Assembly (NCBI GenBank): GCA_031551125.1
Contig: JAVBOB010000001.1
Location: 124,001 to 188,000 of the forward strand
Length of the DNA: 64,000 bases
Direction of reading: 5' to 3'
From: JAIRNF01 sp031551125
GTDB lineage: Bacteria; Bacteroidota; Bacteroidia; Bacteroidales; UBA932
Positions 1 to 8,203 of this stretch are shown piece by piece. The notes beneath the pieces are model-generated. The model worked only from the letters and a program-made list of their open reading frames with translations. It was not told where the DNA came from and did not search any database. The position numbers were made by a program, and so were the translations under genes. How positions within the stretch are numbered: position 1 is the stretch's first letter; every line of letters starts with the position of its first letter.

Positions 1-250
1 TTTTCTTCATACTCTCGTTTAGCAACGCTTTTTCTGCCTGGTAGCTTTTGTACTGCTCATCAAGCTTCTTGTAGCCGTCTTCCACCTCTTTTTGATATTG
101 GGTGGCTATTTTTTCTACCTGACTCTGAGCGTTTTTGTAGTTAGGAATTTTACCCAGAATGTATTCCGTATCTACGTAGGCAATTTTATTTTGCGCAAGC
201 AGCGCAACCGGAAATGCCAATACTATTAATGCTACTAATACTTTCTTCAT
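1..250 (-). CDS. OmpH/Skp family periplasmic chaperone, N-terminal part (runs off the left edge)
   Basis: Reading leftward from an ATG at 248-250 there is an open frame of about 83 codons that continues past the window edge. It starts with a clear signal peptide (MKKVLVALIVLAFPVALLAQ), then NKIAYVDTEYILGKIP, the usual beginning of OmpH/Skp proteins, then a Lys/Glu/Gln-rich stretch that would form a coiled coil. Skp-type proteins hold unfolded outer-membrane proteins in the periplasm and pass them to the Bam complex. The gene lies directly downstream of bamA on the same strand, a conserved arrangement. A promoter-like TTG-N19-TAGCTTTG lies just upstream, so it may also be transcribed independently of bamA. 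Confidence 0.85.
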   Translation of the reverse strand, partial: MKKVLVALIVLAFPVALLAQNKIAYVDTEYILGKIPNYKNAQSQVEKIATQYQKEVEDGYKKLDEQYKSYQAEKALLNESMKK

Positions 251-330
251 AACGTTTGTGTTTTTATGTTTACTTTTTATGCATGCTGTAATATTGCTGC
301 TGCTTTTTACCCAAGATACAAAATCCGTAC

Positions 331-360
331 CAAAGCTAAAATGCTACATTGGCATACCAA
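331..360 (-). promoter_or_regulatory. Bacteroidota-type promoter upstream of ompH
   Basis: On the minus strand there is TTG (358-360), a 19-bp spacer, then TAGCTTTG (331-338). This matches the known Bacteroidota housekeeping consensus (-33 TTG/TTTG, about 19 bp, -7 TAnnTTTG). It is about 80 bp before the ompH start, and its -33 element overlaps the last codons of bamA. That it is active is an inference. Confidence 0.5.
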
Positions 361-2875
361 TTACGAAGTGGAAGTTGCTTCCGGCTGCTCCCGGACTGCT
401 GGGAACGGCATCGAACCCATAACCCCAGTCAATACCCAGCATACCGACAATAGGTAGTAGCAAGCGTACACCAACACCAGCCGAACGCTTAATGGCGAAG
501 GGGTTAAAGTCTCTTCCGTCATACCATGAGTTACCTCCTTCCAAAAACGCCAAAACGAAAATGGTTGACGAAGGTTCCATAATTACAGGGTAACGTATTT
601 CGGCCGTATATCTTACGTAGCTGTTTGATGCGTATATAAGGCTTCCGTTAGATGCAACTACGCGAGAGGTAAGCGATTGGTTGCTATACCCTCTGAGTCC
701 GATGTTTTCTTGTCCGTAAAGCGTGTATCCGCTCATTCCGTCACCACCTAATGTATAACCTTCAAAAGGTGAGTAGCCTATATCTTTGTTGTAGTAGCCC
801 ATGTAGCCAAGCTGTGCTCTAGTCATTAGCACAAGGTTACCTACCAGCTGGGTATATACGGTACCCTTTAGCGACCACTTGTGGTACTCTACCCACTTAT
901 ACTTTTCGTTATCAGGCATAGATTTATAATCCTTATCTGAGTTGAAAAGCGAGTAGGGGGGGGTAAGCTGTACACCGATTGAAAATTCAGAACCGCCACG
1001 GGCAAATATGGGGTTATCAACCGTATTGCGACCGAACGATGCTCGTATGCTGAAGTTGTTTGACTGTCCATCAGTGAAAATAAACTGACCTTGCCAATCT
1101 TGCAGCGAGTAGTGCTGCCATGATAGTCCGCCGGATAGTATAAAGTTATAGTCAGGCCACTTTACGCGTCTTCCCAGTCCAACATCAAATCCGGTTACCT
1201 TCATAAATTGGTCGCTACGCTGGTAAAAGTAGGTAGCCGTTGTTTGTGTAGAGTGGTATCCGGTAACCGATAGCGAGGTGGGCTTCTTTCCACCCAACCA
1301 AGGTTCTACAAAGGTACCGCTAAATGCACGGTAGTATGAACCGTTGGTTTGAGCACGTAACGAAAGTGTTTGACCATCGCCTCCCGGAACAGGTCGCCAT
1401 GATCCTTTTTCAAACATGCGCCGCAGGGAGAAGTTGGTAAAACGTACCCCCAGCGTTCCTACAAACATACCGTTACCGTAACCTCCCGATATTTCAAGCT
1501 GGTCGTTAGCCTTTTCTACCAAGTTGTAGGTTATACTGGCAGTTCCTTCTTGCGGATTAGGACGAACGTCTATACCGGTTTGCAGCTTCTCAGGGTCAAA
1601 GTAGTTGCTTTGAGCAAGTCTGCGCACAGACTCTCGTATTTGAGTCATGCTAAATAGCTCTCCGGGTTTGGTTAACAGCTCCCTACGAATAACGTGCTCG
1701 TTGGTGCGGTTGTTGCCGGCAATTTCAATACGGTCAAAGCGTGCTTGGTCACCTTCGTACATGCGTACTTCCAAGTCAACGGAGTCGGCAATAACGTTAG
1801 ATTCAACGCAATTCATTTGGAAGAAGAGGTAACCCAAGTCCTGATATTGGGTTTGTACGGAGTAGTCGTCCTGATACAACATTTTTTCCAAGGCTGTTTT
1901 ATCGTACACATCGCCTTTTTTCAATCCCAGTATCAGGTTCAGCTGCTGTTCGTGCATTACGGAGTTGCCAACCCATGCAATGTTACGTATGTAGTAACGT
2001 TTACCTTCGAACACGTTAATGTCAATGGCTACTCGCTTTTCGTTCAACGTTCTAACGGTGTCGCTAATAACCTTTGCATCACGGTAACCCTTTTCGTTGT
2101 AGTAAGCAATAAGGTTATCTAAATCTTCAGCGTAGTTTTCTTTATTAAACTTTGAGCTCTTGAGAATGGTGCTTAACCTCTTTTGCTTGGTTTTTTTCAT
2201 AGCACCTCTTAGCTTTCCGGCACTTACCTTATCGTTTCCGGTAATGTTTATGTCTTTAATCTTTACCTTATCGTTTTTGGTAACGTTGAAGGTAACCCTA
2301 ACGTAGTTGTTTTTAAGCACGGTATCGGGCTGTTGACTTATGCTTACCTCCGCGTTCAGGTATCCCTTTTCGGCGTAATGTTTCTTAATAACATCAATAG
2401 ATGTAGCAATTACGTAGTCGGACAAGTCTCCACCTCTTCTCAGGTGCAGCTTACCTCTCAGGTCTTCCTTTTCACCTTTTCGTACACCGGAAAAATCCCA
2501 GTATGATACGCGAGGGCGTTCCTGCAGAAAGACTTCAAGTGTAACCTTATCGTCATGAACGTTGAGCCCTTTTAGCTCCACGTTGGAGAAGTATTTTTGC
2601 ATCCATAGCTTCTTCATTAAGAACTGCAAATCGGGACCGGGAATGGTAAGCGTATCACCACGCGCAATGCCCGTTATGGCTTCTATTTGAGAAACGTCGA
2701 GGTATTGTACGCCTGATATAAGAATGTCTTCAACAACGTACTTCTTGGGTACAGCATAGTCAAAATCGACATTTGCCACAGGTTTTGGTTTTTCAACAAC
2801 CTGTGTTGTATCTTGGGCAAATACGTTGAAACAGAATATCGAGGCTATAGCTGCTAGTAAATACTTTTTAATCAT
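344..2875 (-). CDS. bamA: BamA, outer membrane protein assembly factor
   Basis: The 843-residue protein is the central Omp85-family subunit of the Bam complex, which inserts beta-barrel proteins into the outer membrane. It has a signal peptide (MIKKYLLAAIASIFCFNVFA), a tandem POTRA region over roughly residues 45-455 (recurring patterns such as GxxRYYIRNIAWVGNSV and YEGDQARFDRIEIAGNN), and a C-terminal 16-strand barrel. The barrel carries the loop motif LRGYSNQ, corresponding to the VRGF/Y motif of Omp85 proteins. The last residues are FHFVIGMPM, so the chain ends in Met and not in the usual terminal aromatic. It follows uppS by 22 bp and precedes an OmpH/Skp gene. This is the standard Bacteroidota outer-membrane assembly operon. 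Confidence 0.95.
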   Translation of the reverse strand: MIKKYLLAAIASIFCFNVFAQDTTQVVEKPKPVANVDFDYAVPKKYVVEDILISGVQYLDVSQIEAITGIARGDTLTIPGPDLQFLMKKLWMQKYFSNVELKGLNVHDDKVTLEVFLQERPRVSYWDFSGVRKGEKEDLRGKLHLRRGGDLSDYVIATSIDVIKKHYAEKGYLNAEVSISQQPDTVLKNNYVRVTFNVTKNDKVKIKDINITGNDKVSAGKLRGAMKKTKQKRLSTILKSSKFNKENYAEDLDNLIAYYNEKGYRDAKVISDTVRTLNEKRVAIDINVFEGKRYYIRNIAWVGNSVMHEQQLNLILGLKKGDVYDKTALEKMLYQDDYSVQTQYQDLGYLFFQMNCVESNVIADSVDLEVRMYEGDQARFDRIEIAGNNRTNEHVIRRELLTKPGELFSMTQIRESVRRLAQSNYFDPEKLQTGIDVRPNPQEGTASITYNLVEKANDQLEISGGYGNGMFVGTLGVRFTNFSLRRMFEKGSWRPVPGGDGQTLSLRAQTNGSYYRAFSGTFVEPWLGGKKPTSLSVTGYHSTQTTATYFYQRSDQFMKVTGFDVGLGRRVKWPDYNFILSGGLSWQHYSLQDWQGQFIFTDGQSNNFSIRASFGRNTVDNPIFARGGSEFSIGVQLTPPYSLFNSDKDYKSMPDNEKYKWVEYHKWSLKGTVYTQLVGNLVLMTRAQLGYMGYYNKDIGYSPFEGYTLGGDGMSGYTLYGQENIGLRGYSNQSLTSRVVASNGSLIYASNSYVRYTAEIRYPVIMEPSSTIFVLAFLEGGNSWYDGRDFNPFAIKRSAGVGVRLLLPIVGMLGIDWGYGFDAVPSSPGAAGSNFHFVIGMPM

Positions 2876-2897
2876 GCTCGTATGGTGGCTTGGTTAA

Positions 2898-3626
2898 TTA
2901 TAGCTGTTCACTTGTTTTTCCAAATCGTCTTTCTCTGCGCTGGTAGTCGGCTATGGCAAGCATAAAATCTTTTTCTCCGAAATCAGGCCATAGCACTTCT
3001 GTAAAGTACAGCTCTGCGTAGGCTAGCTGCCATAGTAAAAAGTTGCTTATACGCTGTTCCCCGCTTGTGCGAATCAGTAGTTCGGGGTCGGGCATTCCGG
3101 CTGTTGACAGGTAGCGTTCAAACACTTCATCGGAAATGTTATCGGGGTGTAGCTTGCCATTGGCAACATCGGCGGCGCATTGCTTTGCTGCGTTTACAAT
3201 CTCCCACCGGGCGCTGTAGCTGAGCGCTAAAGTGAGGGTTAAACCGGTATTATTGGCGGTAAGCGCACAGGCATCCGCCAGCTTTTGCTGAACTTCTTGG
3301 GGCAACGATTTAACGTCACCGATAACGTTCATTCGAACGTTGTTCCTATGCAAGCGTTCAACCTCGCTTTTAATGGCATCAACCAGCAATGACATTAAGG
3401 CGTCAACTTCTTCTTTCGGTCTTCCCCAATTTTCGGTAGAGAAAGCATACAGCGTAAGGTAGCGAACGCCTACTTTCGCTGCTGTTTCAACCACATCTCT
3501 AATGGGCTGCACACCATTCTGATGCCCCGCAATGCGATGCTCTCCCCGCTGCTGTGCCCAACGGCCATTGCCATCCATAATAATGGCAACGTGTTGAGGT
3601 ATATTTTCAGTAGCTGTCGAATTCAT
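2898..3626 (-). CDS. uppS: Isoprenyl transferase (undecaprenyl diphosphate synthase)
   Basis: The 242-residue cis-prenyltransferase makes undecaprenyl diphosphate, the lipid carrier for peptidoglycan and O-antigen units. Visible family motifs are the N-terminal VAIIMDGNGRWAQQRG (catalytic Asp at about residue 18), YLTLYAFSTENWGRP, and the C-terminal signature LIRTSGEQRISNFLLWQLAY followed by LYFTEVLWPDF. Length is normal for the family. It lies between the DUF6089-like gene (27 bp upstream) and bamA (22 bp downstream) on the same strand, so it is probably co-transcribed with envelope genes. Confidence 0.95.
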   Translation of the reverse strand: MNSTATENIPQHVAIIMDGNGRWAQQRGEHRIAGHQNGVQPIRDVVETAAKVGVRYLTLYAFSTENWGRPKEEVDALMSLLVDAIKSEVERLHRNNVRMNVIGDVKSLPQEVQQKLADACALTANNTGLTLTLALSYSARWEIVNAAKQCAADVANGKLHPDNISDEVFERYLSTAGMPDPELLIRTSGEQRISNFLLWQLAYAELYFTEVLWPDFGEKDFMLAIADYQRRERRFGKTSEQL

Positions 3627-3653
3627 CTATTTTTTTGTCGTACTATATTATGC

Positions 3654-4538
3654 TTAGCGTCTGCCACGAGACTTTTCTTTTCTGCTTCCCGATTCTTCAG
3701 TCCAAGATGCTCCTCTCAACAACCTTCCAGCTTTTACCGGAGCTTGGTATGCCTGACAAGCCGTTCCTATTGGAATCCGGTAGCTGATACCTAGGCTAAT
3801 TGTTGAAACCCAGTCGTCATTAAACAAGTTAAACGAACCGGGCCCTCTGTTGGTAAATCCGTCTATCCCATCGTAAAACGACTTTTTGAATAGCCATTCC
3901 AGCGAGAGCGTAAAACGGGGGGCAACCACCGCCTTAACTCCAAATCCCATAGGGATATGGATTACCGTTTTTTGTGGAAACGGATTATCCCACACGCCAT
4001 ACAGCTCAGGATATACTATTGCCGCATTTTCCAGCTCGGGGTTGTTATCCAGCTTGTTGCTGGCTATAAAATTTACTCCTACTCCTAATATCAGGTATGG
4101 GGCAAAGTATTCTCTACTTCTTGTATCGGTAGGCGAAAACGGTAAAAAGTTGAACTCCATTAAAACGTCGCCCATACCAATGTTTCGCTGAAACTTCATT
4201 ACATAACCGCTGGGAAATCCGGGTAAATCACCGTAATATTTTGAATCTCCCTGTATTCTTCCCACATCAATCTGAGCGCGTAACGCTATATAGCGGGTAA
4301 AGTTGTAGCGATAAAGTAAACCCGCATGCGGGCTGGGCTGGTATATCAGCTTATTCTCATTAAAGTCGCCCATGTAGAACGCTACTCCACCAAAAACACC
4401 AATATCGTTTCGCTCAATGCGAGTAAGAAATTCATTTGTCTCACCTTGTGCGGAACAAATTACAGGAGCTCCCGCAACAAAAATTGACGCTATGAGGTAC
4501 TTTCTCAGCCGTATGTGTATGGTCGTAAAATTACCCAA
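3654..4538 (-). CDS. DUF6089-like outer-membrane beta-barrel protein
   Basis: The product looks like a small beta-barrel protein. It has a signal sequence (RLRKYLIASIFVAGAPVICSA), then NDIGVFGGVAFYMGDFNENK and many alternating amphipathic strands, including YAALRAQIDVG-like and FTLSLEWLFKKSF segments. This is the general pattern of DUF6089 proteins found beside uppS-bamA in Bacteroidota. The start is uncertain. The frame is open up to an ATG at 4622, overlapping the end of nadK, but those extra residues precede the signal sequence. A -7 box (TACCTTTG on the minus strand, 4557-4564) lies downstream of that ATG. I therefore prefer the TTG at 4538; a CTG at 4508 giving (M)RKYLI is also possible. 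The function is unknown. The last 30 residues are Arg/Lys-rich. Confidence 0.75.
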   Translation of the reverse strand: MGNFTTIHIRLRKYLIASIFVAGAPVICSAQGETNEFLTRIERNDIGVFGGVAFYMGDFNENKLIYQPSPHAGLLYRYNFTRYIALRAQIDVGRIQGDSKYYGDLPGFPSGYVMKFQRNIGMGDVLMEFNFLPFSPTDTRSREYFAPYLILGVGVNFIASNKLDNNPELENAAIVYPELYGVWDNPFPQKTVIHIPMGFGVKAVVAPRFTLSLEWLFKKSFYDGIDGFTNRGPGSFNLFNDDWVSTISLGISYRIPIGTACQAYQAPVKAGRLLRGASWTEESGSRKEKSRGRR

Positions 4539-4556
4539 GTTTCCTGCATTAACGCG

Positions 4557-4564
4557 CAAAGGTA
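4557..4564 (-). promoter_or_regulatory. -7 promoter box before the DUF6089-like gene
   Basis: TACCTTTG on the minus strand fits TAnnTTTG and lies 19 bp before the TTG at 4538. No good -33 element is seen at standard spacing. If real, it gives the DUF6089-uppS-bamA genes their own promoter inside the 3' region of nadK and argues against the upstream ATG at 4622. Confidence 0.35.
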
Positions 4565-4605
4565 GAAAAAAAGCAATTGTTTCTACCCTGTCAGCTACTA
4601 GTTTG

Positions 4606-5481
4606 CTAATTTCTAGGGTCAAATCCCCAAAGCAGCTTATTCCTTAAAATTCGATAAAAGCTGCTATTGGGTAGCTTAACCAGCTTTATGGTAAACGTTG
4701 ATTTTCGAACGTTAAATTCGGTTCCCGATTCTATATCAAACATCTGATTATCCATAGTTATCATGGCTGCGTTTACCCGTGTTTCTACCCGCACTGTAAC
4801 CAACGAGCTGTCGGAGATGACGATAGGGCGTATGGACAGGTTATGTGGAGCTATGGGTTGTATGGTCAAATTTGATGTATCAGGTGAAACGATAGGTCCT
4901 CCAACGCTCATAGCGTATGCTGTTGAACCTGTTGGCGTAGCAATAATCAGCCCATCTGACCAGTATGATGAAAGCAGCTCACCGTCAATCTCAACGGTAG
5001 CTTTAATTAGCGCCGACCCCTTTCGCTGTACGGTTACCTCGTTAAGCGCAAAAGGGTAGTGCTTAGGACTGAGAAAGCTACCCGAAACGTTTAGTACGCT
5101 ACGGTCTTCTATTACATAATCGCCACTTATAATTTGTGCCAAGGCCGATAAGGCTTCATCTTCCGAAATGTAGGCCAGAAAGCCCAAGCGCCCCATGTTT
5201 ATACCCAGTAACGGGATACCCCTATCCCTAACAAAGCGCGCTGCATCTAAAAAAGTACCATCGCCACCCAGGCTTATCATAAACTTTGTACCTTCCGGAA
5301 TAGCCGCTGTATGGCAGTAGGTTTGAAACTTATGGTTTATGCCCGGCTGATTTTCCAGAAATGTGGCAAAAGGCCGGTACATAAACAGCTCGGCACCTTG
5401 CGATTCCAAAAACGCTATGATTGCAGTAACCGTAGCTACGCTATCAACGCTAATATTTCGACCATGAATGGCTATTTTCAT
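4606..5481 (-). CDS. nadK: NAD kinase
   Basis: The 291-residue enzyme phosphorylates NAD to NADP. The diagnostic ATP/NAD-kinase signature is present: SLGGDGTFLDAARFV with GGDG at about residues 72-75, followed by LLGINMGRLGFLAYI. Further conserved blocks are ALNEVTVQRKGSALI, SDGLIIATPTGSTAYAMSVGGPIVSP (split by a helix in the fold) and PIAPHNLSIRPIVI. Length is normal. The gene is divergent from pdxJ, with 183 bp between starts, a pairing conserved across Bacteroidales. It is the first gene of the minus-strand run leading to bamA. Confidence 0.95.
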   Translation of the reverse strand: MKIAIHGRNISVDSVATVTAIIAFLESQGAELFMYRPFATFLENQPGINHKFQTYCHTAAIPEGTKFMISLGGDGTFLDAARFVRDRGIPLLGINMGRLGFLAYISEDEALSALAQIISGDYVIEDRSVLNVSGSFLSPKHYPFALNEVTVQRKGSALIKATVEIDGELLSSYWSDGLIIATPTGSTAYAMSVGGPIVSPDTSNLTIQPIAPHNLSIRPIVISDSSLVTVRVETRVNAAMITMDNQMFDIESGTEFNVRKSTFTIKLVKLPNSSFYRILRNKLLWGFDPRN

Positions 5482-5634
5482 TTGGCTATTGGCTTATTTA
5501 CCGCTTGTGTTGAAAAACAGGTTGCCGCAAATTTTCTTTACCAACATGTTTTTCGTCTAACAGCAGTAAAATAAAATTTGGGGCAAGTTATACTTTTTTG
5601 GCGTTCCGAAAATGGATAGCACGACAAGAAACGC

Positions 5635-5642
5635 TAACTTTG
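5635..5642 (+). promoter_or_regulatory. -7 promoter box for pdxJ
   Basis: TAACTTTG fits the Bacteroidota TAnnTTTG box and lies 22 bp before the pdxJ ATG at 5665. No clear TTG is present at 17-23 bp upstream, so the assignment rests on the -7 element and position only. Confidence 0.4.
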
Positions 5643-5664
5643 TATTCAATTTGCAATCTTTAAC

Positions 5665-6390
5665 ATGATGACTTTACTCAGTGTTAACATAAACAAGCTT
5701 GCCACGCTACGAAACTCGCGTGGGGGCAATATCCCCGATGTTTTAAAGGCAGCGGTTGACTGTCAGCGATTCGGAGCTCAAGGTATAACCGTACACCCGC
5801 GTCCTGATGAACGGCATATCCGTTATAGCGATACAAGAGCTTTACGACCGTTGGTAACCACAGACTATAACATTGAAGGTAACCCTACCGATAAGTTTAT
5901 AGAGCTGGTGTTGGAAGTGGTACCCGAGCAGGTAACGCTGGTGCCCGATACGCCGGAGCAGCTTACCTCTAATAGCGGATGGGATACGCGTAAGCACCTT
6001 GCTTTTTTACGCGAGGTAATAGCACTTTTTAAATCAAAGGGAATACGAACCTCCATTTTTGTAGATACCGGCTTAGACAACATAAGAGGAGCAATAGATA
6101 CAGGCTGTGATAGGGTAGAGCTATATACCGAGCCGTATGCAGCCTTGTTCCCAACGGATAAGGAGGCTGCTGTGGCACCTTTTGTTGAAGCGGCAAAAGA
6201 GGCAGTAAGGCTGGGCTTAGGGCTTAACGCCGGGCATGATTTGAACTTGCAAAACCTTCGCTACTTTGCTCAACAGGTTCCCGGCTTGCTTGAAGTATCC
6301 ATAGGTCATGCGTTAATTGCCGATGCGCTGTACCTCGGACTAGAAAATACCATTCAGCTATACCGCAGACAGCTGGAGCTTACTGTATAA
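5665..6390 (+). CDS. pdxJ: Pyridoxine 5'-phosphate synthase
   Basis: The 241-residue TIM-barrel enzyme condenses 1-deoxyxylulose 5-phosphate with 3-amino-2-oxopropyl phosphate to pyridoxine 5'-phosphate, in the DXP-dependent route to vitamin B6. Conserved features are LLSVNINKLATLRNSRGGN at the N terminus, ITVHPRPDERHIRYSD, EVVPEQVTLVPDTPEQLTS, FVDTGLDNIRGA, ELYTEPYA and GLGLNAGHDLNLQNL with the conserved His. Length matches the family. Two consecutive ATG codons open the gene (5665 and 5668); either could be used. It is divergent from nadK. Confidence 0.96.
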   Translation: MMTLLSVNINKLATLRNSRGGNIPDVLKAAVDCQRFGAQGITVHPRPDERHIRYSDTRALRPLVTTDYNIEGNPTDKFIELVLEVVPEQVTLVPDTPEQLTSNSGWDTRKHLAFLREVIALFKSKGIRTSIFVDTGLDNIRGAIDTGCDRVELYTEPYAALFPTDKEAAVAPFVEAAKEAVRLGLGLNAGHDLNLQNLRYFAQQVPGLLEVSIGHALIADALYLGLENTIQLYRRQLELTV

Positions 6391-6487
6391 ATTTTACCAC
6401 ATAGGTACATAGGCATATAGAAGCACATAGAAATAAAATTAATACTAAGAGACCTCATTAAGCTATGTATCTATGCGGTAAAATAAG
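6391..6487 (+). repeat. Imperfect inverted repeat of the 'ACATAGG' intergenic family
   Basis: Right after pdxJ, ATTTTACCACATAGGTACAT (from 6391) is mirrored by AGCTATGTATCTATGCGGTA plus AAAT (6461-6484). The same vocabulary (ACCACATAGG, CACATAG, CTATGTGG) recurs near 29450, 29650, 31680 and 47040. Nothing else is seen between pdxJ and the next gene. Confidence 0.5.
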
Positions 6488-6504
6488 TGTGGTGAAATAA
6501 AATT

Positions 6505-7311
6505 ATGCAGCTATTCTATCGCACATACGGTACAGGAGTTCCGCTGATTGCTTTGCATGGCCTATACGCCTCATCTGATAGCTGGATGGGTTTGGTGCAC
6601 GAGCTTTCCGCAGAGCACCAGCTAATTCTTGTTGACCAGCGCAACCACGGACGCTCTCCCCACTCGCAAGAGTTTTCCTACCGGCTAATGAGCGAAGATT
6701 TACGCGAGCTGATGGACAGCTTACGTATTGAGAAGGCCATTATTATGGGGCACTCCATGGGTGGAAAAACAGCCATGACATTTTCTCTTAGCTATCCTGA
6801 GCGTACAAAAGGGCTTATTGTTGAGGATATTTCTCCGCTGGCATACGCTGCCGGCAATAAAAATGTACGCTTCCACCGGCAAATTATTAATGCTATGCAG
6901 CAGCTACCGCTCAACGAGTTAAAATCAAGAAATGATGCGGAGGAAAGGCTGCTGGTCGCTATTCCCGATTTAACCCTTTGCCGTTTCTTGCTAAAAAATC
7001 TGTGGCGTACAACAGCCGGTGATTTCGAATGGCGTATAAATTTAGCATCGCTGGCAAACAATTTAGATCGTATAATGGATAAGGTTGGCGGCACAAACCC
7101 TACATTTGAAGGATGTTCTCTATTTATTAAAGGAGCACAATCGGCGTATATTCAAGCAAATGATAAGATTTGCATAAACCGGCTATTCCCCAATTCATCT
7201 ATTGCAACAGTTTCCGCTGCCGGACATTGGGTACATATTGAGCAACAAAATGAATTTCTGAAATTCGTTAAGAAATATTTTTATTTGTTAAAAAATCATG
7301 GTATAGCGTAA
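6505..7311 (+). CDS. Alpha/beta-fold hydrolase (YbfF-like esterase)
   Basis: The 268-residue protein has the alpha/beta-hydrolase pattern. There is an oxyanion-hole HG (LIALHGLYASSDSW, residues 15-28), VDQRNHGRSPHS, the nucleophile elbow MGHSMGGKTAM with Ser84, and a C-terminal SAAGHWVHIEQQNEF with the likely catalytic His. QRNHGRSPH and HSMGGK are typical of the YbfF-type acyl-CoA/ester hydrolase subgroup. There is no signal peptide, so it is probably cytoplasmic. The substrate cannot be read from sequence. It stands alone between two intergenic gaps. Confidence 0.85.
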   Translation: MQLFYRTYGTGVPLIALHGLYASSDSWMGLVHELSAEHQLILVDQRNHGRSPHSQEFSYRLMSEDLRELMDSLRIEKAIIMGHSMGGKTAMTFSLSYPERTKGLIVEDISPLAYAAGNKNVRFHRQIINAMQQLPLNELKSRNDAEERLLVAIPDLTLCRFLLKNLWRTTAGDFEWRINLASLANNLDRIMDKVGGTNPTFEGCSLFIKGAQSAYIQANDKICINRLFPNSSIATVSAAGHWVHIEQQNEFLKFVKKYFYLLKNHGIA

Positions 7312-7337
7312 AGTATGTGTTGGTCTGGCATATTTGC

Positions 7338-7345
7338 TATATTTG
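7338..7345 (+). promoter_or_regulatory. -7 promoter box before the second OmpH-like gene
   Basis: TATATTTG fits TAnnTTTG, 30 bp before the ATG at 7376. A TTG at 7320-7322 gives a 15-bp spacer, shorter than usual. Its position downstream of the upstream in-frame start at 7334 supports using the ATG at 7376. Confidence 0.35.
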
Positions 7346-7375
7346 TACTCCCAAAACAATTTAAAAATACTAAGC

Positions 7376-8017
7376 ATGAAAAATTTAACCATTGCTGTTG
7401 CAGTGTTGGCGGTTGCAGTTGTCGCGTTGTTTGTTTTGCAGTTTACCGGTAAAAAATCCACATCATCAAGTGTATCAGGTGAAGTAGTTGAAGGAACAAT
7501 AACTCCCACAGAAGGCTCGGTTGTGTACGTACACATGGATAGCTTGCTGAATGGTTTCGATATGTACCACGACTTAAAGAACCAGCTTGAAGAAAAGGTG
7601 AAGAAAGTACAGGGTGACTTAGATGTTAAGGCACGCGCTCTTCAACGTGATTATGCCGACCTTAACGAAAAAGCAAATAAAGGGTTGATTACACGCTCGC
7701 AAGGTCAGGAAAAGGCCGATGAGCTTCGTAGCCGAGAACAGCAGCTGATGCAGCAAGGTGAAAAGGCAAGGACAGAGCTTGACGAAGAACAGGGAGTAGT
7801 GCTAAACCAAATAAACGAAGCCATTAAATCATACGTTAAGACCTATAACGCAACCAAGGGTTACAGCTTAATAATTTCTACATCGGGAAGTATTCCGGTG
7901 CTTTGGGGTAACCCCGGTCTTGATATTACAGCAGATTTGGTAAAGGGCTTAAATGAGGAATACATCAAAACAAAACAGAGCAAGCCCCAAGATAGCAAAC
8001 CGGCTGAAAAAAAGTAG
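7376..8017 (+). CDS. OmpH/Skp family protein, membrane-anchored form
   Basis: The 213-residue protein has an N-terminal hydrophobic helix (LTIAVAVLAVAVVALFVLQF), then VVYVHMDSLLNGFDMY, the usual OmpH beta segment. A long charged coiled coil follows (residues about 65-145, rich in Glu/Lys/Gln), then YSLIISTSGSIPVLWGNPGLDITADLV, the typical OmpH C-terminal strand region ending in a DIT motif. The helix lacks a clear signal peptidase site, so it may be an anchored periplasmic chaperone. The C-terminal tail KPQDSKPAEKK is low complexity. It is the second OmpH-family gene in the window; the other follows bamA. Confidence 0.8.
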   Translation: MKNLTIAVAVLAVAVVALFVLQFTGKKSTSSSVSGEVVEGTITPTEGSVVYVHMDSLLNGFDMYHDLKNQLEEKVKKVQGDLDVKARALQRDYADLNEKANKGLITRSQGQEKADELRSREQQLMQQGEKARTELDEEQGVVLNQINEAIKSYVKTYNATKGYSLIISTSGSIPVLWGNPGLDITADLVKGLNEEYIKTKQSKPQDSKPAEKK

Positions 8018-8047
8018 TAAACGTTTAACTCAATTTGAGTTTTAAGT

Positions 8048-8090
8048 AAAGGATGGAGAGGTCATTAGGCCTCTCCTTTGCTTTCTTTAG
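8048..8090 (+). terminator. Rho-independent terminator after the OmpH-like gene
   Basis: GGAGAGG (8055-8061) pairs with CCTCTCC (8070-8076) around an 8-base loop and is followed by a T-rich run, TTTGCTTTCTTT. It lies 30-70 bp past the stop codon and before the parA promoter. Confidence 0.7.
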
Positions 8091-8116
8091 ATAATATAAA
8101 TGAGCTTAAACGTGCC

Positions 8117-8143
8117 TTGCTTGAAAAAGAATTTCTACATTTG
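8117..8143 (+). promoter_or_regulatory. Promoter of parA-parB
   Basis: TTG (8117-8119), 16 bp, TACATTTG (8136-8143) fits the Bacteroidota consensus with a slightly short spacer. It lies about 60 bp before the parA ATG and follows a terminator, so it probably starts the parA-parB transcript. Confidence 0.45.
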
Positions 8144-8203
8144 TAACTTGTGCTTGTAAGGCAGGAGCCACAGCCCACAAATAAACAGAAACACACGTAA
8201 CTA

